From Chara braunii (Eukaryota > Streptophyta > Charophyceae > Charales > Characeae): a stretch of 35,003 nucleotides of DNA. The DNA is taken from assembly GCA_003427395.1 (NCBI GenBank), contig BFEA01000629.1, positions 225,885-260,887 of the forward strand. The letters are read 5' to 3'. The position numbers and the translations under genes are program-made. Below, one piece after another: positions 8,506-20,344 of this stretch. The notes beneath the pieces are model-generated. The model was given only the letters and a program-made list of their open reading frames with translations. It was not told where the DNA came from and searched no databases. Within the stretch, counting starts at the first letter, position 1. Every line of letters starts with the position of its first letter.

Positions 8506-10630
8506 TAACGGTTGCCTACCGTTGTCCGTGGTGGAACGACATCCAGGTATTGGAAATGAGAGAATAAGCATATCAGAAGTTTCGTTGGGACTATATAGTG
8601 ATCATTTAATATCTCGACTATTGATTAGGAGTGTCGTAGGATTGAGAGATCCTTAAAAATCGGGTCTAAGTTCGAGGTAGGTTGCTGATCCAGGCAAAGT
8701 GACCACTCCTGCTTTATTAACTACTCTGGACGTCACGGTAAGGGTTGATTAGGCGATGTGCTTTTGATTAATGTGACCTGATTTGGATTAATGTGGTATG
8801 AGTGACTCGAGGGTGATAAGTGTTTTGATTTTGCGTTCACCGACTTTGAGTGGCATGATGGTATTTGGGATTGGTAGCCCTTCTGATTCAATAGTTGGCA
8901 GGCTTGGGCGGTGCTTTCCGTGCTTGACATGGCTAAGGTTAAGCATGACTATTGTGAGAGCTAACCCTATGATGTACCCTTTTTGACTGCCATAAGAGTC
9001 ATCTGAGTGATTGGGAAAGCATCGTAATACGGTAGTATCAGAATTAAGCTAGGGATGAGTGAGATAGCATTCCTCTGTCAAGAGTTGAAAGTATAGATCC
9101 TCTCCTAAGTGTCATGTTAGGAGTCGTCTCGACACTTTAAGGAGAGATGGGGTAAGGAAAGTTGAAAGATATTATGAGTATGGACTGAGATGTTTGAGTC
9201 TGGGTCGTTAGTGGTGGATCAATCTATATAATCTTGGGAGATAATAGGTATGCATGACGTCCTCTCTACAAAAGTCGTATCTGACCCTAGAGGCAGTAAG
9301 AGTGACAGAAAAGGGGCTAACAATTAGGTCATCTCGTTTACTTTCGCTACGATGATGGGATGCAGGTAATACTAGACCTCCACTTGTACCTTTTCAGGTT
9401 TGGACCAACCACTTTGAATCTATATGGAGTTTGAACTAAGGACTTGAGACTATTTTTTCTCATGGGTTTTCTTTTGAATTATATGTTAATTTTATTCATA
9501 TATGCTTGATTTTGTTGTGAATAAGCCTGTTTGTGTTTATTTATGTGAGGCTTCATGTTTGGTGTCGTTTTGCTTGATGATCATCCTTTTTTATGATATT
9601 CACATATGTTATTTATCTGAAGTACTGGTTGAACCTATTATTCAGCAAGGATTTATACGAGTGTTTCAAGCTCAAATATCGATTTATGACTAGCTGATGA
9701 GGTTATATGTTTAGATTGTCCTTCAAAAGAGGGGTAGAGATATCGCACAGAATCCACGTCTGATGCGGATTCAGGGGTGAATGGAGTGACCGCTTCCTTG
9801 GGATTATATATTGTCTCTTGAAGTGGTCGATGTGTAAGGTCTGCCCTAAGGAAGGTTGCAATCCTATGTTATTATTCCCATGAAAGATGACTTTGAAGAA
9901 GTTATAGGTTGTCTTGTAAGTAGTAGTGAGACCCACGCCGGAACTATGTTCCTGGTCCATAGTGAGGTGTTGTTGTTGTATCTCTTATGATAAAATAATT
10001 ACACTACTCCTGAAAAGGAGGAGAGTGTTTGGTCCTTGCTAAACTTTGGTCTATGAGGGAAGCAGCTACTACGTGCCGGAGGAAAGTAGGGGGTGAATCC
10101 CTGACTTTCTTTGTGACAGGTGAGCTCACCAGCACAGGACGGGACGGTACATCCCGAAGCGTGTATGGTGAGGTTGTTTACTTTGTACTGAATGCTATAA
10201 TCGGAGTGAGTATCAGTGAGGCTTAATCCTTGAGCGGGGCTAAGGGGTTTGAGATGATGTCAATTCTAAAAAGGATTACACTGCCCCTCGCCACAGTATA
10301 CTTCTGTCAAAGCTGGGAAGCAAAAATGTGATATTTTTGTTATCATTATGTCTAAAAATGTTATTGGTTGGCAATTCCATCTTTAATCATGACATATCTA
10401 TCGTATGATATGTCTGCTGATATAGGCAATCATTCTGAAGAAGTTGTATATGGTTCTAGTGATTGACTAGCCTGAGTATGATGCATTTGATTTTTACGAA
10501 TATTATTTTTGTCAATTACTAAAAGGTGATATATCATTTTCCATGAGTTATTATTTTTATAAAATGTTTTTGATATCTGTGAATGAATAGTTATTATGAT
10601 ATATTACCACTATAAGTTTTTATAAGCTGG
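8506..10630 (+). other. Internal 5' leader of the retrotransposon, no supported gene
   Basis: This 2.1-kb stretch is AT-rich and full of stops in all frames. The few frames of about 65 codons, such as 9502-9693, have no recognisable composition or motif. Long leaders are known for large plant Ty3 elements. No repeat or RNA gene was found. Confidence 0.5.
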
Positions 10631-11469
10631 ATGGTCATAAATACTGGAAAGGATGAACTTAGTAAAAAATTACTTGAGGTTAAGAATTTAGTAGCTGAGA
10701 ACGTAGGGGTCGATGTTTGCATGGTAACGGAAGACGTATGCTGGACGTTTGTCTATGATGGGCAGAACCCAGACAAAGCAAAGGTAACTCAGGATGCCTT
10801 ACGCACGGGAAGACCCGTGTATGCTCGTACCAACTGAGAAGGAAGGAGGGTTCGAGGTGTCTTTACCCAGGCGGGTCAGAGCAGGGGAATACTTCTCCTC
10901 ATGGTGGGAGATGTTGATGAGCACGAACATCTTTATCTGGATCGAGTCTGGGTTCAATGACGAGCAGGAATGCGCGATTGTGAGGATGACCCTGTATGCC
11001 TCAGCCACCCTTTTGGGTCGAGCATGGGATAGAATTGGCGCTTGGGCATGAGAGCCTGCTTGCTAAGCCTTTGAGGGTAGCCGAGGCAACTACAACGAAG
11101 TGGGCGAGAGAAGTGTCCGATGACGGAGAAGAGTGAGTATTAACCCATGTAGAGGTCAAGTGTTCTGGGGAGTTCGCGCTTCCAACAGCTCCACTGCGAG
11201 TCACCCTACCTAAGTTACTCATAGAGAAGAGCTTTGGTGGGCCAGCAAGGGTAGAAGCGGCAGCAGAAGCCGCTCGGAGGGCGCGAGACTGGGAGTATGG
11301 GCGTTATACATGTGAACTAGTATACGGTCTGTACTTAGACCCGAAATTCTCACCTCCTAGTCAGTGGCTCAGGCATACGGCCAATATAGTTGACGTATAC
11401 GCCATTTCTCATAACCCAAATGAGGAGATTGAGGACTGGGATGAGTTTCGAGCAGCAGTGGTCCATTAG
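10631..11469 (+). pseudogene. Unrecognised retrotransposon ORF upstream of gag (broken)
   Basis: A protein of roughly 270-280 residues can be followed through three frames. It is frame 2 from the ATG at 10631, frame 3 from about 10800 to 11040, and frame 1 from about 11038 to the TAG at 11467-11469. An internal TGA lies at about 11134-11136. The composition is protein-like: Trp/Asp-rich, with segments such as FSSWWEMLMSTNIF, and an Ala/Arg/Glu stretch followed by DWEYGRYTCELVYGLYLDPKF. I do not recognise a domain. Its place before gag recalls the extra ORF1 of Ogre-type elements, but no homology is claimed. Two frameshifts and a stop make it inactive. The exact shift points are uncertain. Confidence 0.5.
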
Positions 11470-11721
11470 GAGGGGTCTTCACCGTCTCACTAAGTACATT
11501 TGTTCTTGGTTTGGCTATAGTCGTCCTCATGCTTAACGTAATAGTGGTTGCTACTGTCTGCCTACAGTCAGCCGTAAGGGACCCTGCCTATATAAGTGTA
11601 CATTGCGTACAAGTATTGCAAGAGTGAGTGTAGGTGTAAGCTTGGTGTGATAGACTAGGTTTTAGATGCGTAGTTCTTCTCGGGGCTTTATCCTAACCAA
11701 TTGTTGTTTGTCCAACAGGAG
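11470..11721 (+). promoter_or_regulatory. Possible intron end before gag: branch point and 3' splice site
   Basis: CTAAC at 11693-11697 matches the plant branch-point consensus. It is followed by a T-rich run and CAG ending at 11718, four bases before the gag ATG. The rest of the segment has no ORF. A spliced gag message using the U5 donor at 8293/8294 would fit, but nothing proves it. Confidence 0.4.
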
Positions 11722-12657
11722 ATGAGATCGAAGGAATCCGTGATGGAAGGTCTGCGAGAGAGGGTTGGGGTCAAGGAGCCCGCTTATTTGCCCAATATGC
11801 AGGATTGGGAGCGAGCGAACGCACCCAAAGTGGAGATTGACCTCTTCAATGGTTGTCATGTCTCTGACTTCCTCGATAAAGTCGAACAGTTGGCATCTCA
11901 ACACGAATAGAATGAGGAGCAGATGTTAAAGGAGGTCATAAAGTTTATCCATGTACACCTGAAGGAGGAAATCAGTGAATTGATCGAAAAGGCTGAGTCA
12001 TCGTGGAGGAGGTTCCATAATGACATGAGGAATAAGTACCGACTGGGTGAGGAGCAGCTAACCAGGGATGATCTGGAGAAGATGAAACGATATGATTATG
12101 CGTCGGCAAGACAATTTCTGACAAAATATGAGCGTGTTGCATATAAGGTTTGGGCGTTGTCAGAGCATGACAAGTGTTTTTTCCTCCTCATGCATTTTTC
12201 AGGTGCAGAGTAGCGAGACCTGATTCGCGAGACGGGAGGGAGACTTATATGGGACAAGATACGAAAAAAATTTATAAAAGGAGATTTTGATCATCGCCTC
12301 TGCTATATTCTGCGCAAGGCGAGGGAGAGAAAGAAGTTGAGGGATTGCGAGAAGAGAGATGAAGGGAAGAGGGTAGTTGAGGAAGAAAAGGAGTATGAGT
12401 CTCCCTGGTCATCAGAGGCTCGGTCGGCAGGGCCATCTTCTTCCCCTGCGCGACAAGAGTCACAAGGAATTATGGTGGAAAAAGGAAGTTGGATGGAGCG
12501 CAGAAAGAAGAGAATGCGAGATCGGTGGTCGAAGGTAGTATGTGATTTTTGTGGGGAGCTCGGCCATACACCTCGCAAATGTAAGAAAGCGAGACAAGCC
12601 CGAAGGGAAGAAAAGGAAAGGGGCGATAAGGAAAGGAGCGCGACTGGCCCGATATAG
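11722..12657 (+). pseudogene. gag polyprotein (capsid and zinc-knuckle nucleocapsid), two in-frame stops
   Basis: The frame from the ATG at 11722 to the TAG at 12655-12657 spans 312 codons including stops. Gag would form the particle that packages element RNA. The retrotransposon-gag region covers about residues 30-200: FLDKVEQLASQHE, the helix-rich LKEVIKFIHVHLKEEISELI, then FHNDMRNKYRLGEEQLTRDD and YASARQFLTKYERVAYK. A charged linker follows. The nucleocapsid knuckle is CDFCGELGHTPRKC (CX2CX4HX4C), followed by a Lys/Arg-rich tail that binds RNA. TAG codons at 11908-11910 and 12211-12213 interrupt an otherwise continuous frame with no frameshift, so decay is by point change only. Readthrough is unlikely because neighbouring ORFs are also broken. 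No pol frame follows. Confidence 0.85.
12541..12582 (+). other. CCHC zinc knuckle coding segment of gag
   Basis: Cys, Cys, His and Cys codons are spaced exactly as CX2CX4HX4C and are all intact. This is the signature of nucleocapsid proteins of Ty3/Copia elements and retroviruses, and is the clearest single motif in the internal region. Confidence 0.92.
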
Positions 12658-13537
12658 TCTAGGCTCAGCTGAAGGTAGAGGCATTGAGTCCAGACGACTT
12701 AGACAGTGGGAGTTGATTGTGGGAGAGGGAAAACAGATTGGAGAGGAACCCTCGCAATAATGGTCCGGTAAAATAACTTAGGTTGTAGATAAATCAGTCG
12801 TGTAGGTGGAACCAGGAGGGCAATGAGTGAGCGGGGACAGGTTCGCCTATACATCAGTAAGATCAAAGCTTCTTGTGTGTAGAGACTGAGTTAGATATGT
12901 GCATAACTAGGCGTAGTCACGACTAGCTTGTCCATCTGTACATATGTGGAGTATAGTACTGGACGAATCAATTGTTTCTTCCTTTGGGGTGATTTAGATG
13001 GTTGTGTCCAGATGTGTGATATGTTGGCACGTTGGGATAGACGTGCGTGCTTTGAACTTTTGTATGTGTTTGGACATATTCTGAGGTACTCGTGTGTTCG
13101 AGACGTGGGTTACTCAGCAGAGTGGGACGTGAGGGCGGAGTACCTATGTCGTTTTTCAGAGAGAAGTTTTATTGTGGTGTATATATTGAGTTGAGACCCT
13201 ATGAGGCTTGGTTTTTGTGACAATTACTATCACTCTCACGCGTGTGGCTTTATCCGAATGAATGTTGACTTTGTGTGAAGGATGTGTGAATATGTAACAT
13301 GTGAAGTTGTCTACTCCTCGGTATACTCGTGCGACCTGCTCACGGACAACTGATGGGGCAGAGTGTAAGGGGAGGAAGTGCAGTCCGGTTGTGAAAGGTT
13401 GTGAGGGATCTTAGAAGATTTACGAGTCTTTGAGACTCGGGTGCTTCACCATGCCGATTATTGTTTGCTTAAGTTGTGATGAAGACCCATAAGATGGTCT
13501 CTCAGTGATGTTTATTCCTTAATGGGACCTCCCTCAG

Positions 13538-13723
13538 ATTTTTTGAAAAAGGGGGATGTTTGGTGTTATGATTAGACCCCTCGTGATTTTTGGAAGAGGG
13601 GGTGAGTTGTTCTGTGGTGAGACCCCTTGTGATTTTTGGAAGAGGGGGTGTTTTGTTTTATGATGAGAGCCCTTTGGATTCTTGGAAAAGGGGATGTTTT
13701 TATTGTTGGAAGACTCACCTTCA
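13538..13723 (+). repeat. Four ~46-bp tandem repeats, each with a polypurine-tract-like core
   Basis: Units start at about 13538, 13586, 13632 and 13678. Each begins ATTTTTxG followed by GAAAAAGGGGG, GGAAGAGGGGG or GGAAAAGGGG, then a T/G-rich stretch and a GAxCCCTxxTG-like block. The purine cores resemble the tract that primes plus-strand synthesis, but that tract normally abuts the 3' LTR and these lie about 1.1-1.25 kb upstream of it. Confidence 0.75.
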
Positions 13724-14756
13724 AAAAGTGAGTAAACTGATTTATGGTATGGTAAGTTGTCTGATGAGTGATAAAGTCTGACGGAAAGAGTCAGTTTTTG
13801 CTTGAAATGTTTGAGAAGGTCGCAATGAGTGCAGGGCGAGATGATGTCTCATGATGGGTGATTGCTGACTCTGATCAAGTTAGGAGTCACGGCCTTGTGG
13901 ACCTAGCGGTGATTTTGTTTGTGAGCGTGTGAAGGATGCCATGCCGTTTTGTGGGAGGCCTGGTAAATGCCTTCAAACCCCTACGTAATCGCGTTGTAGG
14001 CCCGTGATTTTGTTTTGCGACGCTCCGTCTAACCACTTGTGGGACATATTGAGAAATACCAAGCTAAACGGTAAAGGTTAGTACCTCTAGGGCGTAACCC
14101 CAGTGGATGGCTGCTAGCCGGCGCATCCTGGCTGCGGGACCGCGGAGTAAGAGTTTAAGGGGAGTTGCTCGCCCCAGAGAAATAACTCCGTGGGATAGTG
14201 ATGATTGAGTTTTTTGGGGAATCCTGATTGAATGCTTATCAGGAGAAGACCTATCGTTGTGTAACCAACGACGGTACTGCCGCTAAATAACAATGCGGTG
14301 AACCGTAGTCCTGGTCCGATCAGCCAGGCTATGGTGGACCAAGATGGAGACCTAACCTTTGTATACTAGACTGCAGAAAAAGCGGAGTGGATATTAAGTA
14401 TACATATATACGTATATGTATTTGATTGCGAGAGATTTTTTGAGAAGGAAGGCGAGAGTGCCTTCAAAGGTCTCGGTCAGGGCCCGCGTCCCTAGTTTTG
14501 GCCAGGACAAGGGACACCCAACGAGAAGCCGAAGGTTGTCTAGGACCGGGGAGAGGACGATTGGGAAGGTCTTTGGAACTTATGCTGTCAGTGTCCTAAT
14601 TTCTGGGTGGTGAGAGGCCCGGGTTAGGAGCCTGGCAGCATATATTTGTGAAGGCATGGTTTGATGGAGACCTATACCCTGTGTTTGTCGGCTAATCGGA
14701 TTGGCTCCTTTCTCGTCAACATTTGGAGTGCGGATAGATTTATAGCTTTCTGATTT

Positions 14757-14773
14757 GGCGAAGAGACGGGGAC
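14757..14773 (+). other. Purine-rich run near 3' LTR (weak polypurine tract candidate)
   Basis: GGCGAAGAGACGGGGAC is the nearest purine-rich stretch to the 3' LTR, but 24 bases of mixed sequence separate them. A working tract should touch the LTR. The true tract may have mutated beyond recognition or the boundary may have been altered. Confidence 0.3.
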
Positions 14774-16951
14774 GTTGCTTAATATGGTCCGATAAGCTCT
14801 CGACGCGAATACCCTTACAAGGGTATCCGCCCTATTTTATGCAAGTGGCAGAAAATGATTTTGGTTTAAAGTTTAAGTATACCACGCTAGGCACTGGTGC
14901 ATCTGTGATTTATGTTGGCTGGATGGTTGACTAGAATAGAGAGAATGTGGGCTCGCAGACTTCAGGCGCGCTTCATTTCCTCCTTATCCTCGATGACTAA
15001 AGGGCCGGCGTGGGAGCCGACCGATTTTTTTTTTTTTTTTTTTTTTTTAACTAGAGCTAAGTAGATTGTTGTCTTTTGACTGGTGCACTTACCGACGACG
15101 CGAGCATACGTGTGGAGGCCGACATCGACAACTGGGTGGTTCTGACAGTGACTCGGTAGGTCGGCGCGTCATGCAATACCCGCGTATATAGGTGTCCGCT
15201 AGTACTAGGCTCAGCCGTGGACCTAGCATTACTGGTTACAGCATCGGACTTTCATCAGGGAGGTCTAGGGATCGAGACCGGCCAGCGATGACGTAGGAGT
15301 ATCGAACCGGCGAGGAGGAGCCTAAGGGTTAAGGGTCCGACGGGGCTATTCCCATTGGGTTGTCATCGACGGTGTAAGAATAGTGTTAGTGCCTTTCTTT
15401 TTCTTCATTTGTCATATTCTAACGACCAATAGCTCCTTAATAATTTTTATTTTATTTTTATTATCATTCTATTGTAACGCCGGATTTAGAGGCCGCCACG
15501 GCAGTCGAGGACCTTGAGCGCGCGCCTCCTATGATTGACCTGCGGGATTCTGTGTGTTTGGCGCACCGACGAAGTTTCTTTACTTGGGCTGTTTTGAAAC
15601 GTGGACCGAGGAGTTTAACGTGCATGCAAGCCGGTGGGTGATCAGACCACGAGGCGGAAGAAAACTGAATGGCGTGCGCACTTCCGCGGGAGCACTACCA
15701 CCAACGTTTTGCGATGAGGGGTCTGATTGTGGAGTATGCCTGCGGGGTTTTTCTCAGCGTCGGCCCTCAAAGTTCTCATTTGAATATTTGCTGCTATCAC
15801 AAAGACCTGCGTCGGTCCATCTCACCTAGGCCTGCGCTTGGGCACAACAAAGGCGAAGGAGGCACAGAGGCACAGCGAAAGCGCAGGGACCTAGAAGGGG
15901 GGGGGCACGCAAGAGTGGGGATCCACGGATCGGTCGTAGGATCTGCAGGCAGAAGGGGGCCACGCAAACTCAATAATAGGGTGGTCACCCACCTCGTAGC
16001 AACCGCCTTCGTGCCCAAGCCTCCAATAAGGGAGCATGCGGGGTCGCACCCGCTAGCAGGGGCAACATCTGCAGTAGTGGGTGGGTGGTACCAACCGGGG
16101 CCGGCGGGTAGGACTATGATCGGGCATCCTCGATAGTTCAAGGGGCCAGCTGGTAGCGTCGGAGCTGAGCCTCTTCGATGGGCCAGCCACTACGGGCCAG
16201 CCACTACACCTCGCCTCCGGTTTCCTCTCCCTATGAACGTCGGCATGCCGAGCGCAGAGCTAATGATAGCGGTCAGCAGGCAGCGCTAAGGGCGAGTGAC
16301 CGTGAGGCGGAGCGACAGACAGCAAGGGTGACTGGATAACGCTGCGCACCAGAGGGCGGGGAGATCACGCAGCGGACGACGGGCGCAAGGCTGGTGGGAT
16401 AAGACGGAGGAGCGACGGGTGCTGAAGTGAAGCAGGGAGGGCAGTGGAATGAACCTGGCACGAATCTGCGCCACTCTGCCAGGTTCAGTCGAAAGTTGAG
16501 AACAAGTGAGGGGGTTATCGCGGAGCCAAAAACAGAGAAACACACCGATATCTAGCGCAAGGGGGCGGACAAAGGTGTTAGTCGGGGGATTACGGACCGG
16601 GCGACCTCGATGGTAGAGTCAGATTTAGCAAACAGTTAGTGAGGGAGGAGGAAGAGAGAGAATGAGCCGCGCGGAGAGTGGGCGAAGTCGGCTATGGCTA
16701 AAGTTTGAAAAACGATTTCTTGCTCGATTCCCAACGGAATCGGGCAAACCAAAGTGATAAGTGGGGCTTTTTGGATACTGTGAGCACGATAGCGAAGTCA
16801 GAATGGTGGAATAAGTAGTAAAACAAAGAGCTGCGCCGCGCTATGGCGCGTGAAGAAGGGGAATAAGGAAGGGAGCGTTAGAATCCCTTGATTCTTGATG
16901 AAAAATGGCCGAATGGGGGTGCTACCTAGGGGTTTTAAGGGGTGGCGAGTC

Positions 16952-16959
16952 TATATAAG
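16952..16959 (+). promoter_or_regulatory. Probable LTR TATA box (3' LTR)
   Basis: TATATAAG is at the position equivalent to 2953-2960 of the 5' LTR, within a conserved block. Transcripts from here would read into the nested solo LTR. Confidence 0.5.
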
Positions 16960-18546
16960 TGGTTAGATAGGAGAGAGAGTTAGTGGTTAGTGGGGTAGGA
17001 GGGAAGCGACCGCTCGGGAGATGACGGAGGCCGGCTTTGACGGGGAAAGGAAACGTGTTGCCTGTGGGTTTTAATGACGGGCGAGGTGGAATTGGTGGTT
17101 AGATTCGGACGAGAGTAGGGAGCGTAGGAGTTAGTTGGGAAAAGTGAGTGTGCGGTGGCTATGGCGGGAGTGAGGGAGAACAAAGGTGAAAAGTGCATGC
17201 CCCGCCCATTCCCGGACGAAATTTGACGGGTCAAGGAGTTAAATAGGCGTATTTCGTGACTACGATCTAGCTTATAAGGTTAGTTCTTGCTGTTAAAATG
17301 CGAGTTTGAGGTATGATGATTGGGAGCTACGCCCAAGGGAGCAGTTCGTGTTCTGCGAATGAACCTCCCCACGTTTTGGGGGGGAGATTCGTCCTTGGCT
17401 CGTATACTCAGGGGTGGGAGGCCACGCACAGGGGCTAGCTGAAGGGAGGGACTGTGCACGTGAGGAGTGGATGGCAGACCGAGTCTGGGCTGGTGCGGCT
17501 GCTACGAGACGGTTTCTTTAGCAAGAAGGGTGGGGGATAGATCCATTCCGCCTAGCGATCGAGGCCCATCTCGTGACCGGCCCACAGTCCATGACTAATA
17601 TGAGAAGCGACATTCGTTACAGGCACAACGCGGGGAGAAGGTACGGAAGGAATGGGGTCGTGGCACGTACCTGTCTCCTTATGAGGATACGTACAAACCG
17701 AGATGGTAGCTGGCCTTTAGCTCTTGACGGCCGAACGCGTAGGTGATAACAGCAGATTATTGGAGTAGCCTCCCGGCTCAATGGGAGGGACGAAAATGAT
17801 AGTCGGCGGGGCTCGATTGTGGTATAGGAAAGCCCACTACTGCATGTCTAGTGAGCGGGGCAGCGGGTGTGGTGCCATGAGTTCCTTCTGCTGTGCCGGG
17901 GGCTCTCTGTCCCGAACTCATGTCTGTTGTGCCACTAAGGAATTGTTGTTGTGCTCTCTGTTAACGGAGCTCGAGCCTGGTCGGCTACGAGTGGCAGTTG
18001 GCAGCTCATTGGGGGTCAGACATTGTAAGGGCCAACAGGTCTAGAGTTCGTGGTAAGGCGGTTGCTGTGCATTGCGACATACGACTATCCATTGTGGCCG
18101 GCCGCTGTGTGCCTATTGTTGCGTCCGTGAGCAGTGTACGGGCTTCCGCTGAGTGCCATAGTTGATTGTTGCCATTGCTGCCTGGTGTGGGTTGCTATGG
18201 CAGCGTACTACTGCCGACTATTACGGGCCGTCAGGCGGCGGCTATCGGACTAAGGGGAAGAGCAGGGACGCGGAGAGCTGATCAGATTCCATGAGTAGGG
18301 GGTTAGTGCTGCGATTTAGGAGGCCGTCAAGGGGTTGATTTTAGCAGTTTAGCTTCAGAGAATTGACCAAGCTGATACACTTGGCTGCCATTGCGGGACC
18401 CTCATGCGTGTCAAGGTAACAAGGCCTTCTCACGTGAGTCTGAGAGCACCTTCCTTGGATCTGAGAGTCTAAGACTTCCTCCTTCTATCCTTCTTACTCT
18501 GAGTCTAGTCTTGTTATGAGAGGAAGGTGGCAGGCGGGATTGCAAC

Positions 18547-18550
18547 CCAT
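18547..18550. repeat. Left target-site duplication of the solo LTR (CCAT)
   Basis: CCAT pairs with CCGT at 25891-25894. The uninterrupted 5' LTR reads CCGT (4614-4617). The single mismatch is a G-to-A change within CpG, as expected for methylated repeats. Confidence 0.8.
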
Positions 18551-20344
18551 TGTCGAGCGCATCGGTCCAGCACCGCACCAGGGCAGTGCGGGACCCTCCC
18601 GGCCGCGTCACGCAGGAGTTGGATTTAAATCCTTCGTCGCAATATATATGGAGCTTCCTTAAGCCGCTCCGGCCGAGTGCACCAGCCATACCTCTCGCGA
18701 GCCCCTACGATAGGATAGGCCCTACGCGAGGCACGACTTACCTACACCTTACAGCAGCTGTCACCTCCCTTCGGTGGGCATATCCCCGTCGAGCTACCAG
18801 TCCATAGTACGGAAGCTAATCAGTTGCAATCGCAGAGGTGGACCAGCCGAGGGTGTTTCTCGGTCGTTGTAGCATAGGGGGTACACGCGGTAGTACGCCT
18901 CTTATCGACCCGCACGCGAACTGACATCTTGGGGGGCTGAGGTCCCAAGCGCGGCTCGTCGTCGGTCGACTAGGACGCATCCCACACACCACGCTCACAC
19001 CTTTTTACGAACACAAAAATAAAACACACACACACACACATAAAACAACACATACACGAAACCACACAACACAAACAACGCGACAACGCTCCTAGCCCCT
19101 CGGTAGCCAACCCATAACTTTCCAATGTGGAAATCAAATAGGCGTCGCGCGCGAGACTTAGGATACAACCGTGCGGACGCAGGGCCTACTCATATCGACT
19201 CGCAATGCAAGTGCACGCAAGCAATCGCAATGATGGCGTACTATGTAGTACCTATAATCAAGCGGTCCCTCGTGGATCCGAGTACCGCTTATGACACTCA
19301 AGTGTCAGACTCGAAGTGTCGTGAGGGCCTAACCCTTCACGACATTGCACGGCTGAAGGAATAGCCGTGCAGCCGTTGCGGCACCTCCAGCTCTCGGCCT
19401 GAGTGTCTCGGTAGGCAAATCAAATAGGCTCTGCGCGAGGGAAAACCCCTCCCCTGCAGAGCCTCGGGCTTGGGGTGTCCTGGACAAGGACCTCGAATCC
19501 CGGCCCAGGACCAAACGTCCGACTAAGAAAAATCATCAAAAAGCAAGAACAAAACTAGAAGGAGAGGCTCCCCCTAAGCCCCTCAGTCTCAGCTTCTGAG
19601 TAGGACTTTAGTACGGGGGCTCTTCAACCCATGCAAACATTTATCCCTAGTATACCCATATATACATATATAGGTCTTAAATATGTGATGATCACTTCTC
19701 ACGGTCTCACTGAGTCTCTCACAATAATACATATATGTGTGATCGTAGGCAACCAAATCCAGAATCTGATTCACAGCACATACCTGCCATCACATCAACG
19801 AACCAAATCAACAGCCCACACACTGCACGGAGTCAACCCCAACCACCTTCGACACTCATACTCCTCGCTTTAGCCATGCAAGCCCCAAAACCTTGTGTCC
19901 AACCAACCTTAATTAAATACTTAATACCTTTGTTAAATGACCATTCAATAAAAGTCCGGGTGAAACCTTAATAAAACAGCGAAATCACCAGGACTAAAGC
20001 CTTTTAGGTTGAGTGTGGAGGGAGAATTGAAATTGAGTCGTAGACCGACGAATCAACAACCGACATGTTATAAGTGATAACAGAAAGTGATCCTCAAGGG
20101 ATCAAGTTGGGTCAAGCCCTAAACTTGAATCGAATGAGCAAAATGACCTGTTACACACGGCAGACCAATCCCCAAGCTAAGATCATAAGTGTATGGAGAA
20201 TACAACTCCATAATACATCCTCACTCAAAATCTCCCTAAAAGTTAAACTAAAGTCTACTTTTAAACCAAGTGTTTAAGCCAAAGGTAGACCGACTGCAGA
20301 ATCTCCCATATTCAGGGCAGATCGTCTGAATCACCACCTGTCAA

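Larger units (their letters stand above)
12658..14797 (+). other. Internal 3' region after gag, no pol or other gene
   Basis: This is where protease, reverse transcriptase, RNase H and integrase would begin, but no frame above about 90 codons exists and none shows a DTG, YxDD or HHCC-like pattern. Short frames at 12928-13194 and 14416-14613 have no recognisable features. Recognisable structure is limited to four purine-tract repeats (13538-13723) and a purine run at 14757-14773. Confidence 0.6.
14798..18550 (+). repeat. 3' LTR, first part (before nested solo LTR)
   Basis: This is collinear with 844-4617 of the 5' LTR with many scattered differences and a few indels. It begins TCTCGACGCG where the 5' LTR begins TGTCGGCGCG, so the terminal TG is lost. 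It carries the TATA word at 16952-16959 and the altered hairpin at 16451-16486. It lacks a block near 3048-3087 of the 5' LTR and has an extra stretch near 16580-16640. It holds no supported gene. It stops at 18550, where the solo LTR is inserted. Confidence 0.92.

Noticed and set aside
11908-11910. Reassigned UAG codon or programmed readthrough in gag
   Set aside because: The same window has TGA and TAA interruptions and frameshifts in sibling ORFs, and TAG also ends plausible frames. Ordinary pseudogene decay explains it better.
12928-13194. Remnant of pol downstream of gag
   Set aside because: Short Cys/Tyr-rich frame with no protease, RT, RNase H or integrase motif. Strongly decayed pol cannot be excluded without a profile search.
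19440-19515. tRNA-like sequence or SINE (minus strand has GGATTCGAGGTCC, resembling a B box)
   Set aside because: No A box lies at proper spacing, the anticodon arm cannot be drawn, and there is no flanking duplication. One box alone is not enough.
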